The notes: a model not told the origin generated them from the sequence alone. A DNA stretch of 64,000 nucleotides from Diaphorobacter ruginosibacter (GCF_014395975.1 NZ_CP060714.1:1240001-1304000); one strand, 5' to 3'. Counted from the first letter of the stretch, positions 52,552 through 61,822 are shown. Program-made: numbers and translations.

Positions 52552-53460
52552 ATGGATTCCGCAGTGGTGCTTGCACAAGATTTTGATTTCGATGCCTGGC
52601 AGCGCGTGCAGCGCGACGAGGTGGAAGACTGCCTTTCGCGCTGGGTGAGCCCCGAGGCGCCCGCGGGCCTGGGCGAGGCCATGCGCTATGCCGTGCTTGA
52701 CGGTGGCAAGCGGCTGCGTCCGCTGCTGGTGCTGGCCGCTTCCGAGGCCGTGGGCGGCCTGCGCGAGGCCGCGTTGCGCGGCGCCTGCGCTGCCGAGCTG
52801 ATCCACGCTTACTCCCTGGTCCACGACGACATGCCCTGCATGGACAATGACGTGCTGCGAAGGGGCAAGCCCACGGTGCACGTGCAGTTCGGCGAGGCCG
52901 AGGCCTTGCTGGCGGGAGATGCATTGCAGGCCCTGGCCTTCGAACTTCTCACACCCGAGACCGGAGTGCCTGCCGCGATGCAGGCCACGCTGTGCCGCAT
53001 GCTGGCGCGTGCGGCCGGCGCCGACGGCATGGCGGGCGGGCAGGCCATCGACCTGGCGAGTGTCGGCAAGATGCTGACCGAAGACCAACTGCGACGGATG
53101 CACCGCCTCAAGACGGGCGCGTTGCTGCGTGCCTGCGTGGTCATGGGTGCCGCGTGCGCGGACGCCGCGGAGGATGCGCGCGAGGCGCTGGCGGAATACG
53201 GCGCGGCCATCGGGCTGGCATTCCAGGTGGTCGACGACATCCTGGATGTGATCGCCGATTCCGCCACACTGGGCAAGACCGCAGGCAAGGATGCCGCAAG
53301 CGACAAGCCCACCTATGTGTCGCTGCTGGGCCTTGAGCCCGCGCAGCGATATGCCGAAGAGCTGCGCGAAGCGGCCCACGCGGCATTGGCCCGCTCGGGG
53401 CTGTCCGACACACGGGCATTGGCCGCACTGGCCGATGCGGTGGTGCGCCGCAGCCACTGA
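52552..53460 (+). CDS. ispA: Farnesyl diphosphate synthase (polyprenyl synthetase)
   Basis: IspA joins isopentenyl units to make geranyl and farnesyl diphosphate. The roughly 302-residue protein shows GGKRLRPLLVLAASEAVGG, the first Asp-rich motif DDMPCMDND, KTGALLRACV, the second Asp-rich motif DDILD, and TAGKDAASDKPTYVSLLG. The start is ATG 52552, with AGGAG of the xseB stop region upstream; GTG 52540 overlapping xseB is an alternative. It is probably co-transcribed with xseB, with dxs about 190 bases downstream. Confidence 0.95.
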   Translation: MDSAVVLAQDFDFDAWQRVQRDEVEDCLSRWVSPEAPAGLGEAMRYAVLDGGKRLRPLLVLAASEAVGGLREAALRGACAAELIHAYSLVHDDMPCMDNDVLRRGKPTVHVQFGEAEALLAGDALQALAFELLTPETGVPAAMQATLCRMLARAAGADGMAGGQAIDLASVGKMLTEDQLRRMHRLKTGALLRACVVMGAACADAAEDAREALAEYGAAIGLAFQVVDDILDVIADSATLGKTAGKDAASDKPTYVSLLGLEPAQRYAEELREAAHAALARSGLSDTRALAALADAVVRRSH

Positions 53461-53651
53461 CAGCACTGGCGAGACCCTTGCAGCGATGCCATTCCGAACC
53501 GCACTCATGCTCCCTCCGGCCGCCTGCCTCGCCGGCACGCGCGGTGCCTGGGCGCATGCGGTTCAGCCCGAGAAGATAGAACAACGCCCCTTCGGCACGC
53601 GCACCGCGCAGAGCCGATAACCGGGCGAGAACGAAGGCTGGAAGCCCCACT

Positions 53652-55565
53652 ATGTCCACGAATTCCTATCCCCTTTTGACGACTGTGAACGACCCGGCCG
53701 ACCTGCGCCGGCTTTCGCGCGCGGATCTCAAGACGCTCGCCAACGAGTTGCGGGCGTTCGTGCTGGAGAGCGTGTCGAAGACGGGCGGCCACCTCTCGTC
53801 GAACCTCGGCACGGTCGAGCTCACCGTGGCGCTGCACAAGGTGTTCAGTACGCCGCAGGATCGCATCGTGTGGGACGTGGGTCACCAGTCCTATCCCCAC
53901 AAGATCCTCACCGGGCGCCGCGACCGCATGCCGTCGCTGCGTCAGCTGGGCGGTCTGTCCGGATTTCCGCTGCGCACGGAAAGCGAATACGACACCTTTG
54001 GCACGGCGCATTCGAGCACCAGCATTTCCGCTGCGCTCGGCATGGCGCTGGCCTCCAAGCAGAAGGGCGAGAACCGCTTCGGCATCGCGGTGATCGGCGA
54101 CGGCGCGATGACGGCCGGTATGGCGTTCGAGGCTCTCAACAACGCGGGCGTGGCCGATGCGAACCTGCTGGTGATCCTGAACGACAACGACATGAGCATC
54201 AGCCCACCGGTGGGTGCACTGAACCGTTATCTGGCGCAACTGATGAGCGGCCAGTTCTATGCGAAGGCGCGCGACGTGGGCAAGCAGGTGCTCAAGCCCG
54301 TGCCGCCGCTGCTCGAACTGGCCAAGCGCCTGGAGCAGCAGGCCAAGGGCATGGTGGTGCCGGCCACGCTGTTCGAGAAGTTCGGCTTCAACTACATCGG
54401 CCCGATCGATGGACATGACCTGGACTCGCTGATTCCCACGCTCGAGAACATCAAGAGCCTGAAGGGCCCGCAATTCCTGCATGTGGTCACGAAGAAGGGC
54501 CAGGGCTACAAGCTGGCCGAAGCCGATCCGGTGGCCTATCACGGTCCGGGCAAGTTCGATCCGGCCGTGGGCCTGGTCAAGCCCGCCACGCCCTCCAAGC
54601 AGACCTTCACCCAGGTCTTCGGCGACTGGCTGTGCGACATGGCGGCCCAGGATTCGCGCCTGGTCGGCATCACGCCCGCCATGCGCGAGGGCTCGGGGCT
54701 GGTGGAGTTCGAGCGCAGGTTTCCCAAGCGCTACTACGACGTGGGCATTGCCGAGCAGCACGCGGTCACCTTTGCCGCGGGCATGGCCTGCGAAGGCGTG
54801 AAGCCGGTGGTCGCGATCTATTCGACCTTCCTGCAGCGCGCCTATGACCAGCTGATCCACGACGTGGCCCTGCAGAACCTGCCCGTGGTGTTCGCTCTCG
54901 ACCGCGCAGGTCTGGTGGGCGCCGATGGCGCCACGCACGCGGGTGCCTATGACATTGCCTTCGTGCGCTGCATTCCCAACATGAGCATGGCATGCCCTGC
55001 CGACGAGCGCGAATGCCGCCAGTTGCTGACCACCGCCTACGAGCAGGACCATCCCGTGGCGGTGCGCTATCCACGTGGTGCGGGTGTAGGCGTGAAGCCT
55101 CTCGAGGACCTCTCTTCCCTGCCATTCGGCAAGGGCGAAGTGCGCCGCGAGACGCAGTCCGCCGAGGCGGGCAGGCGCCTTGCGATCCTTGCCTTCGGCA
55201 CGTTGCTGTACCCGGCGCTCGAAGCCGCGCAGGCACTCGATGCCACGGTCGTGAACATGCGCTGGGCCAAGCCGCTCGACACGGAGCTGCTGCTCGAGAT
55301 CGCCCGCACGCATGACGAGATCGTCACAGTGGAAGAGGGCTGCATCATGGGTGGTGCCGGCAGTGCCGTGCTCGAGGCGCTGAATGCGGCCGGCGTGGTG
55401 CGTCCGGTGCTCCAGCTCGGTCTGCCGGATGCCTTCATCGAGCATGGCGATCCGGCCAAGCTGCTGTCGCTGCAGGGGCTCGACGCGGCGGGCATCCAGG
55501 CGTCGATCGAGAAGCGTTTCGGTGCACGCCGCTCCGTGGCAGCCGCCACGCCCAAGGTCGCCTGA
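53652..55565 (+). CDS. dxs: 1-deoxy-D-xylulose-5-phosphate synthase
   Basis: Dxs condenses pyruvate and glyceraldehyde-3-phosphate, the entry step of the MEP isoprenoid pathway. The 637-residue thiamine diphosphate enzyme shows VWDVGHQSYPHKILTGRRD, the cofactor motif GDGAMTAGMAFEALNNAG, and NDNDMSISPPVGAL. The glutamate-bearing YYDVGIAEQHAVTFAAGM and the C-terminal transketolase domain (ILAFGTLLYPAL) are also present. The start is ATG 53652. It follows ispA, supplying precursors to the enzyme encoded upstream, and ends in a terminator. Confidence 0.97.
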   Translation: MSTNSYPLLTTVNDPADLRRLSRADLKTLANELRAFVLESVSKTGGHLSSNLGTVELTVALHKVFSTPQDRIVWDVGHQSYPHKILTGRRDRMPSLRQLGGLSGFPLRTESEYDTFGTAHSSTSISAALGMALASKQKGENRFGIAVIGDGAMTAGMAFEALNNAGVADANLLVILNDNDMSISPPVGALNRYLAQLMSGQFYAKARDVGKQVLKPVPPLLELAKRLEQQAKGMVVPATLFEKFGFNYIGPIDGHDLDSLIPTLENIKSLKGPQFLHVVTKKGQGYKLAEADPVAYHGPGKFDPAVGLVKPATPSKQTFTQVFGDWLCDMAAQDSRLVGITPAMREGSGLVEFERRFPKRYYDVGIAEQHAVTFAAGMACEGVKPVVAIYSTFLQRAYDQLIHDVALQNLPVVFALDRAGLVGADGATHAGAYDIAFVRCIPNMSMACPADERECRQLLTTAYEQDHPVAVRYPRGAGVGVKPLEDLSSLPFGKGEVRRETQSAEAGRRLAILAFGTLLYPALEAAQALDATVVNMRWAKPLDTELLLEIARTHDEIVTVEEGCIMGGAGSAVLEALNAAGVVRPVLQLGLPDAFIEHGDPAKLLSLQGLDAAGIQASIEKRFGARRSVAAATPKVA

Positions 55566-55626
55566 CCGCGCAGGCAAACGAGACGGCGAAGACGGCGCGG
55601 GCCCTCCCGCAATTCCGAGTCACTTG

Positions 55627-55665
55627 CAACCCGCTCCGGGCAACTGGCGGCGGGTTGTGTTTTTT
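55627..55665 (+). terminator. Intrinsic terminator after dxs
   Basis: CAACCCGC (55627-55634) pairs with GCGGGTTG (55650-55657) and is followed by TGTTTTTT. The remaining bases to 55901 hold no gene and presumably carry the promoter of the TRAP binding-protein gene; no convincing -35/-10 pair was found. Confidence 0.85.
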
Positions 55666-55901
55666 CGGCCCGGCACAAGTCGAAAAAATGCAGAAGTTGT
55701 AGCAACGGAGTACCACACGCAGGGGAAAACCCCCTCTGAGCGCACTCGACATTTTTTTAGAATCTGACAACTCATTTGCGCGTGCCATCGTCTACATTTT
55801 TCGAGTGCGCGCGCGATGTGCTGTACGTAGGTGCCGGTCGGGCAGTCAGTCATTGCGTCGCACGCCGCACCAACTCAACTACATTGTTCGGAGAGAAATC
55901 C

Positions 55902-56984
55902 ATGGATCGTCGTTCCATCATCAAGCAGGCCGGTATTGCTGGCGTGCTCGCAGCCGGTGTTGCACCAGCCGTTCACGCGCAGGCCGCCGTGCGCTGGCGC
56001 CTGGCATCGAGCTTCCCCAAGTCGCTGGACACGATCTTCGGCAGCGCCGAGAAGATGTCGGCCGCCGTCAAGGCCATGTCGGGCGGCAAGTTCGAGATTT
56101 CCGTGCACCCCGCTGGTGAACTGATGCCCGCTTTCGGCGTGGTGGATGCGCTGCAGGCCGACACCATCGACATGGCCGAATCTGCGGCCTACTACTTCAC
56201 CGGCAAGGACCCGATCTTCGCCTTCAGCTGCGCGGTGCCGTTCGGCCTGACCACGCTGCAGATGAATGCGTGGAAGGACCATGGCAACGGCCGCAAGCTG
56301 CTGGACGCGTTCTTCGAGAAGTACAACTTCCGCACCTTCAGTGCCGGCAACACCACCACCCAGATGGGTGGCTGGTACCGCAAGGAAATCAAGGGCGTGG
56401 CCGATCTCAAGGGCCTGAAGATGCGCCTGGGCGGCGGCGTGTTCGGCGAGGCGATGGCCAAGCTGGGCGTGGTCGGCCAGAACATGCCCGCGGGTGACGT
56501 GTACCAGGCTCTGGAAAAGGGCACGCTGGACGCCGTGGAGTTCGTCGGTCCCTACGACGACGAGAAGCTGGGCTTCAACAAGGTGGCTCCGTACTATTAC
56601 TACCCAGGCTGGTGGGAAGGTTCCGCCGACCTGGAGTTCTTCGTCAACCGCAAGAAGTTCGATGCGCTGTCGCCGGAGAACAAGGCCATCCTGGAAGCCG
56701 CAACGCGTTGGGCTGCGATGGACATGACCTCCAAGTACCAGACCGTGAACCCGATCGCCATCAAGCGCCTCGTGGCCAACAAGACGCAGCTGAAGGCTTT
56801 CCCGAAGGCCGTGATGGATGCGGGCTTCAAGGCTTCGATGGAAGTGTTTGCCGAGCACGAAGCCAAGTCGCCGGAGTTCAAGAAGATCCACCAGGACATG
56901 CGTGCTTTCCAGCGCGACCAGATCCTGTGGAATCGCTTCTCCGAATTCCCGTTCAACCAGTACATGAACTCGGTGAAGATCTAA
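55902..56984 (+). CDS. TRAP transporter solute-binding protein, DctP family
   Basis: This 360-residue periplasmic binding protein has a signal peptide with a twin-arginine-like start (MDRRSIIKQAG), ending AVHAQA. The mature DctP fold includes RWRLASSFPKSLDTIFGSAE, the substrate-Arg strand GLKMRLGGGVFGEAMAKLG, and the LEKGTLDAVEFVGPYDD segment. TRAP systems import acids with a sodium gradient; the ligand is unknown. The start is ATG 55902 after GGAGAG. Its likely permease partners lie in the opposite orientation 387 bases downstream, which is unusual. Confidence 0.92.
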   Translation: MDRRSIIKQAGIAGVLAAGVAPAVHAQAAVRWRLASSFPKSLDTIFGSAEKMSAAVKAMSGGKFEISVHPAGELMPAFGVVDALQADTIDMAESAAYYFTGKDPIFAFSCAVPFGLTTLQMNAWKDHGNGRKLLDAFFEKYNFRTFSAGNTTTQMGGWYRKEIKGVADLKGLKMRLGGGVFGEAMAKLGVVGQNMPAGDVYQALEKGTLDAVEFVGPYDDEKLGFNKVAPYYYYPGWWEGSADLEFFVNRKKFDALSPENKAILEAATRWAAMDMTSKYQTVNPIAIKRLVANKTQLKAFPKAVMDAGFKASMEVFAEHEAKSPEFKKIHQDMRAFQRDQILWNRFSEFPFNQYMNSVKI

Positions 56985-57002
56985 GTTCTTCTCCACGTCA
57001 TC

Positions 57003-57040
57003 AAAAGCGGTGGGCCCCAGCGGCTCACCGCTTTTTTTCT
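57003..57040 (+). terminator. Intrinsic terminator after the TRAP binding-protein gene
   Basis: AAAGCGGTG-G-GCC and GGC-T-CACCGCTTT form a long stem (about 57004-57036) followed by T residues. Repeat copy 2 starts a few bases later. Confidence 0.9.
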
Positions 57041-57044
57041 TCCC

Positions 57045-57294
57045 GGAATACCGGGTTCTATGTGTAGCGTGACGAAGGGGTTCGCGGCGCTTGCGGTGAG
57101 AGTCTTCGTTTGGAAGTGCTGATATGGCCCCTCATACTTTGTTGCAAAGGCTTGCCGTACGCTTGTACTGTCTGCGCCTTTGCGTCGCGTCTGAGGGGCC
57201 ATCTCAGCATTGGGGTGGGCAGTTCAGGGCGGGCGCGCGCTGCTCAGGTCGTCGTTTGGACAACCTCGTGCTCATTCCGACAATGCGTGATGAA
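57045..57294. repeat. Structured intergenic repeat, copy 2
   Basis: This is the partner of 37781-38033, in the same orientation, 250 bases. The core 57117-57217 has 96 of 101 positions identical to copy 1. Outer arms are 57118-57134 and 57192-57208, identical to copy 1. Middle arms are GCAAAGGC (57144-57151) and GCCTTTGC (57176-57183). Inner arms are GTAC (57157-57160) and GTAC (57165-57168), here with loop GCTT instead of CAAA. It again lies between convergent genes (TRAP binding protein and TRAP large permease), directly after a terminator. The flanks diverge much more than the core. Confidence 0.9.
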
Positions 57295-57337
57295 TAAAAA
57301 ACCTCCGGTGCCGGGAGAGGTCCGGCGCCGGAGGTTT
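57295..57337 (-). terminator. Intrinsic terminator of the TRAP permease genes
   Basis: On the minus strand AACCTCCGGCGCCGG pairs with CCGGCACCGGAGGTT (plus 57300-57336) with one mismatch, followed by a T-tract. It abuts repeat copy 2, so the repeat lies exactly between two facing terminators. Confidence 0.9.
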
Positions 57338-57370
57338 GCGGTGAGCCTTGGGGCAATCAGCGAGAGGCCG

Positions 57371-59206
57371 TTACTTCGCCTCGCTCGCGGCGCCTGCGGA
57401 TTCCTGCAGCGCCTTCATCGGATCGTCCGAGCCGTAGCCTCCCTCGGCCGGGGCGGCAGGTTCTTCTGCCGAGGCCGCGCCGTCGGGTTGCTCGGCTGCT
57501 GTGGGCTCGTCATTGCCGTAGGTATCTCCGTCGGAGCCGCTGCCGTAGCCTTCGCTTCCTTCCAGCTGCTGCAGCATCTCGGTTCCCACGGCGTTCATGT
57601 CCACCTTCTCGGCCTTGTCGAGCGCACCGGTGACGATGCCCGGGAACGCGATCAGCGTGCCCACCATGATCAATTGGATCAGCACGAACGGGACGGCACC
57701 CTTGTAGATCTGCATGGTCGTCACGGGCTGGATGACCTTGCCGGTCACGCGGTCCACGTACTGCTTGTCCGGTGCGACGGAGCGCAGGAAGAACAGCGCG
57801 AAGCCGAATGGCGGATGCATGAACGAGGTCTGCATGTTCACGGCCAGCAGCACGCCGAACCAGATCAGGTCGATGCCCATCTTGTCGGCCACGGGGCCGA
57901 GCAGCGGAACGACGATGAACGAGAGTTCGAAGTAATCCAGGAAGAACGCCAGGAAGAAGATCATCACGTTCACGACGATCAGGAAGCCCACCTGTCCGCC
58001 GGGCAGGCCGGTCAGCAGGTGCTCGACCCACTTCGGACCATCCGCGGCCTGGAACACCAGGCTGAAGGTGGTCGCGCCGATCATGATGAACATGACGAAG
58101 CTCGCGAGCTTGGTGGTCGATGCCAGGGCCTGCTTGAGCAGGGACATGTCCAGGCGCTTGCGCACGAAGCCCATGATCAGCGCGGCCATCGCGCCCATCG
58201 CACCGCCTTCGGTCGGCGTGGCGATGCCCAGGAAGATCGTGCCCAGCACCAGGAAGATCAGCAGCAGCGGCGGAATCAGCACGAAGGTCACGCGTTCGGC
58301 CAGCTTGGAGAGCAGCCCCAGCTTGAGCAGCTTGTTCACGCTGGCGATCACGAATGCGATGAACGTGCCGCCGCACATGGCCGTGACCACCTTTTCATCG
58401 GTGGGCACGTCCAGCACTTCCTTGCCCTGCCACCAGGTGTGCAGGTCGGCCATGTGGCCTGCCAGCAGGATCGCGACGGCGGTGGAGACCGCCATGACCA
58501 CGGCCAGCGAGGTGTAGCCGGCGTTGCCGTTTTCCTCGCGGTAGATGCGCGCCTCGGGCGGCAGTGCGGGCACGGTGTGCGGCTTGAAGATCGCGAGGAT
58601 CACCACCCACAGGACATACAGGCCCATCAGCATGAAGCCGGGAATGAATGCGCCCTTGTACATGTCGCCCACGCTGCGGCCGAGTTGGTCGGCCATCAGG
58701 ATCAGAACGAGCGAGGGCGGGATGATCTGGGCCAGCGTGCCCGATGCGGCAATCACGCCGGCGGACAGCGGACGGTCATAACCATAGCGCAGCATGATGG
58801 GCAGCGAGATCAGGCCCATCGAGATGACCGATGCGGCCACCACACCCGTCGTGGCAGCCAGCAGGGCGCCCACGAAGATCACGGCCAGGGCCAGGCCGCC
58901 GCGCAGCGGGCCGAACACCTGGCCGACGGTGTCGAGCAGGTCCTCGGCCATGCCGCTGCGCTCCATGATCAGCCCCATGAGGGTGAAGAACGGAACCGCG
59001 AGCAGGGTATCGTTGGCCATGATGCCGATGAGGCGCTGGGGCAGCCAGGCCATCACGGACGAAGGGAACACGCCGAGTTCGATGCCGAGGAAACCGAAGG
59101 CCAGCCCTGCAGCACCCAGGCTGAATGCCACCGGGAAGCCCAGCAGCAGGAACACGATCAGGCCCGCGAACATGATCGGGGCGTAGTTGGTGGTAATGAA
59201 TTCCAT
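57371..59206 (-). CDS. TRAP transporter large permease, DctM family, extended
   Basis: This 611-residue inner-membrane protein has many helices and is clearly DctM-like (MEFITTNYAPIMFAGLIVFL, IPPSLVLILMADQLGRSVG, MLAWLPQ-like MAWLPQRLIGIMAND). It is well above the usual length of about 430. The extra sequence is a loop and helices at about residues 205-310, plus a Gly/Glu/Ala-rich C-terminal tail of about 70 residues (EGSEGYGSGSDGDTYGND). The tail looks cytoplasmic and disordered. The start is ATG 59206. It lies 21 bases after the small permease gene and likely shares its transcript. Confidence 0.92.
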   Translation of the reverse strand: MEFITTNYAPIMFAGLIVFLLLGFPVAFSLGAAGLAFGFLGIELGVFPSSVMAWLPQRLIGIMANDTLLAVPFFTLMGLIMERSGMAEDLLDTVGQVFGPLRGGLALAVIFVGALLAATTGVVAASVISMGLISLPIMLRYGYDRPLSAGVIAASGTLAQIIPPSLVLILMADQLGRSVGDMYKGAFIPGFMLMGLYVLWVVILAIFKPHTVPALPPEARIYREENGNAGYTSLAVVMAVSTAVAILLAGHMADLHTWWQGKEVLDVPTDEKVVTAMCGGTFIAFVIASVNKLLKLGLLSKLAERVTFVLIPPLLLIFLVLGTIFLGIATPTEGGAMGAMAALIMGFVRKRLDMSLLKQALASTTKLASFVMFIMIGATTFSLVFQAADGPKWVEHLLTGLPGGQVGFLIVVNVMIFFLAFFLDYFELSFIVVPLLGPVADKMGIDLIWFGVLLAVNMQTSFMHPPFGFALFFLRSVAPDKQYVDRVTGKVIQPVTTMQIYKGAVPFVLIQLIMVGTLIAFPGIVTGALDKAEKVDMNAVGTEMLQQLEGSEGYGSGSDGDTYGNDEPTAAEQPDGAASAEEPAAPAEGGYGSDDPMKALQESAGAASEAK

Positions 59207-59227
59207 TGTGGTTGGCTCCTGCGGCGT

Positions 59228-59857
59228 TCAGTGCTTGGCAGGAGCAGCCATGGCGGCGGCTGCTTCGGCTTCTTTGCGTTCGGCTTCGGCGCGCAGCACC
59301 TCGGCCAGTTCCTGCTCTGCGCTCTTGTCGGAGAGCTTGCCCATGGGGTCGGGGCCGTCGCCGGTCAGGAAGGCGATGCGCTTGATGAGTTCGGAGATGC
59401 CCTGCAGCATCAGCAGCGTGATACCCACGGGAATGGCGGCCCACACGGGCCAGCGGATCAGGCCGCCGGGGTTGCCCGACATTTCGCCCGAGGTGTACAT
59501 CTGCATGACCACCGGCCAGCTCAGGTACAGGATGGTCACGCACAGCGGCGTGAGGAAGAAGGCGAAGCCGATGATGTCGATCCACACCTGGGTCTTCTTC
59601 GACAGGCGGCTGTTCACCACGTCGATGCGCACATGCTCGCGATGCAGCAGCGTGAAGCCGGCGGCGATCAGGAACGACCATGCGAACAGATACCACTGGA
59701 CTTCCAGGAAGCCGTTCGAGCTGAAGTCGAACACCTTTCGGATGATGGCATTGACGGCGCTGACGAGGGTGGCGGCAAAAATCAGCCAGATTGAGTATTT
59801 GCCGATGAAGGCATTGAGCCTGTCGATGGCTCTTGATAGTGCTAGTAAAGCCTGCAT
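59228..59857 (-). CDS. TRAP transporter small permease, DctQ family
   Basis: This 209-residue protein has four membrane helices (about residues 18-38, 53-73, 92-112 and 140-160) and the DctQ signature in FLEVQWYLFAWSFLIAAGFTL and HREHVRIDVVNSRLS. The C-terminal tail is Glu/Ala-rich and longer than usual. DctQ assists the large permease. It is first in the minus-strand pair; about 190 bases separate it from modC upstream. Confidence 0.92.
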   Translation of the reverse strand: MQALLALSRAIDRLNAFIGKYSIWLIFAATLVSAVNAIIRKVFDFSSNGFLEVQWYLFAWSFLIAAGFTLLHREHVRIDVVNSRLSKKTQVWIDIIGFAFFLTPLCVTILYLSWPVVMQMYTSGEMSGNPGGLIRWPVWAAIPVGITLLMLQGISELIKRIAFLTGDGPDPMGKLSDKSAEQELAEVLRAEAERKEAEAAAAMAAPAKH

Positions 59858-60047
59858 TTGGTCTCCGGGAAAGGCTTGGCGCCAGACACGAGCGCCCCTC
59901 CTCGATCAGAGGCAAGGGGATGTGGCCGGCGCGGATCGCAATTGTAGGTAACAGTCTAAGGATTGGCTTACGTCTTGATGACAGTGCAATCCCTACACTC
60001 TTCCCTCGCGATCTCAGGTATTAATAGTTTTGTTCTTTCGTCCAGGC

Positions 60048-61148
60048 TCAATCCAGGAGCAGGACGGCCTTGATCTGGGCGTGGATGGCCTCGCCGACCG
60101 CGAGCCCCAACTGCCTGCATGAACGCCGGGTGATGCGCGCGAGGAGTGTCGTGCCGGATGCGTCGAGCTCGACCAGCATCTGGCCCGGGCCCTCGTCCGT
60201 GATGGAGGCGATGCGGGCCGGCAGCGTGTTCAGCACGCTGCTGTCCTTGGCCGGGGAGCGTGTGAGGCTGACCTCGCGGGCCATGATGCGCACGCGCAGA
60301 ACATCGCCCACCGCATGTTCACGGGCCGTGGGCAGGTGCAGGGGGCCGGCCTGGCTGTGCAGCGTGAGCAGCTGGTCGGCACGGTCGTAGCCCGCTACGG
60401 TCGCAACGACCAGTGCGCTGGCCGTGTCGCCATGGGCCAGGGGCAGGTCGAGGCGCGACATGAGTGTTTCGGTGGGGCCGCTTGCCAGTACGCGGCCGGA
60501 CTCCATCAGCACCATGTGCGAGGCCAGGCGCGCGACTTCGTCGGGCGAATGGCTCACATAGATGATGGGGATGTCGAGCGACTGGTGCAGCCGGTCCAGG
60601 TACGGCAGCACCTCGAGCTTGCGCTGGGCGTCGAGTGCCGCGAGCGGCTCGTCCATCAGCAGCACATGGGGGCTCGCGGCCAGCGCGCGGGCGATGGCCA
60701 CGCGCTGGCGTTCGCCTCCGGAGAGCGTGTCGGGCCGGCGATCCATCATCCCGGTAATGCCCAGCAGATCGACGGCCTGCTCGAGCGCCACGCGCCGTTC
60801 GGCAGCGGGCGTGCGGCGCATGCCGTAGGCGATGTTGCGCCGCACGTCCAGGTGGGGGAACAGGCTGGCTTCCTGGAACACATAGCCCAGCCGGCGTCGG
60901 TGCGTCGGCAGCCAGATGCGGCGTGCGTCGTCCTGCCACACCTCGTCGTTCACGACCATGCTGCCGCCTGCGCGCTCAAGGCCCGCCATCGCGCGCAGGC
61001 AACTGGTCTTGCCGCAGCCCGAGGGGCCGAACAGCGCGGTCACGCCATGGCCCGGCAGGTCCAGGTCGACATCGAGCTGGAAGCTCGCCCGCGCAAGCGT
61101 GAAGGACGCGCGCAGGCGTTGGGCTGTGGTGTGGCTGGGCTGGTTCAT
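60048..61148 (-). CDS. modC: Molybdate ABC transporter ATPase
   Basis: ModC powers molybdate import. The 366-residue protein has an ABC domain with Walker A GPSGCGKTS, Q-loop GYVFQEASLFPHL, signature LSGGERQRVAIARAL and Walker B VLLMDEPLAAL. A C-terminal MOP/TOBE domain (about residues 295-366, LPARIASITDEGPGQM) senses oxyanion. The start is ATG 61148, overlapping the modB stop by four bases (ATGA); a long in-frame extension upstream to 61898 lies inside modB and is not used. Confidence 0.96.
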   Translation of the reverse strand: MNQPSHTTAQRLRASFTLARASFQLDVDLDLPGHGVTALFGPSGCGKTSCLRAMAGLERAGGSMVVNDEVWQDDARRIWLPTHRRRLGYVFQEASLFPHLDVRRNIAYGMRRTPAAERRVALEQAVDLLGITGMMDRRPDTLSGGERQRVAIARALAASPHVLLMDEPLAALDAQRKLEVLPYLDRLHQSLDIPIIYVSHSPDEVARLASHMVLMESGRVLASGPTETLMSRLDLPLAHGDTASALVVATVAGYDRADQLLTLHSQAGPLHLPTAREHAVGDVLRVRIMAREVSLTRSPAKDSSVLNTLPARIASITDEGPGQMLVELDASGTTLLARITRRSCRQLGLAVGEAIHAQIKAVLLLD

Positions 61149-61822
61149 GAGCGGGACTGCGGACGCTGCAGCAGGTGGATGGCCAGCAACACGAGGAACG
61201 AGAACACCACCATGCCCGCGGCCAGCCAGTGGGCCTGCGTGTATTCGAGTGCCTCGACGTGGTCGTAGATCTGCACCGAGACCACGCGCGTCTGGCCGGG
61301 GATGTTTCCGCCAAGCATCAGCACCACGCCGAACTCTCCTACCGTGTGCGCGAATGTCAGCACGCCCGCCGTGAGAAAGCCGTTGCGGGCCATGGGGGCG
61401 GCGACGGAGAAGAACCGGTCCAGCGGCGCGGCGCCCAGGGTGGCGGCCACTTCCATCGGGCGCCTGCCGAGCGACTCGAACGCACGCTGCAGCGGCTGCA
61501 CGGCAAAGGGCATCGAATAGATCAGGGAGCCGATCAGCAGGCCGTTGAAGGTGAAGGGCAGCAGCTTCAGCCCCATGGATTGCATGAGCTGCCCGACGAA
61601 TCCCTGCGGGCCCAGCAGGATCAGCAGGTAGAAGCCGATCACCGTGGGCGGCAGCACCAGCGGCAGCGCCACCACGGCGGAGATCGGGGCCCGCCAGCGC
61701 GAGGACGTGTGGGCCAGCCACCATGCAACGGGCGTGCAGAGCACCAGAAGAAGGATCGTCGTGAGCCCGGCAAGCTTCAGCGTGAGCAGGACGGCTTGCC
61801 AGTCTTCGGCGGTGAAATGCAT
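61145..61822 (-). CDS. modB: Molybdate ABC transporter permease
   Basis: This 225-residue inner-membrane permease has about five or six helices and the EAA-type loop MEVAATLGAAPLDRFFSVAAP, which contacts ModC. Other typical segments are LALVLPPTVIGFYLL-like ALPLVLPPTVIGFYLLILLG and GEFGVVLMLGGNIPGQTR. The start is the ATG at 61822. modA lies 112 bases upstream and modC overlaps its end, so the order is modA-modB-modC. Confidence 0.96.
   Translation of the reverse strand: MHFTAEDWQAVLLTLKLAGLTTILLLVLCTPVAWWLAHTSSRWRAPISAVVALPLVLPPTVIGFYLLILLGPQGFVGQLMQSMGLKLLPFTFNGLLIGSLIYSMPFAVQPLQRAFESLGRRPMEVAATLGAAPLDRFFSVAAPMARNGFLTAGVLTFAHTVGEFGVVLMLGGNIPGQTRVVSVQIYDHVEALEYTQAHWLAAGMVVFSFLVLLAIHLLQRPQSRS

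Noticed and set aside
57110..59794. 894-residue plus-strand open frame
   Set aside because: It is antisense to the TRAP permease genes; its His/Gln/Asp-rich composition is the mirror of a high-GC coding strand and shows no domain.
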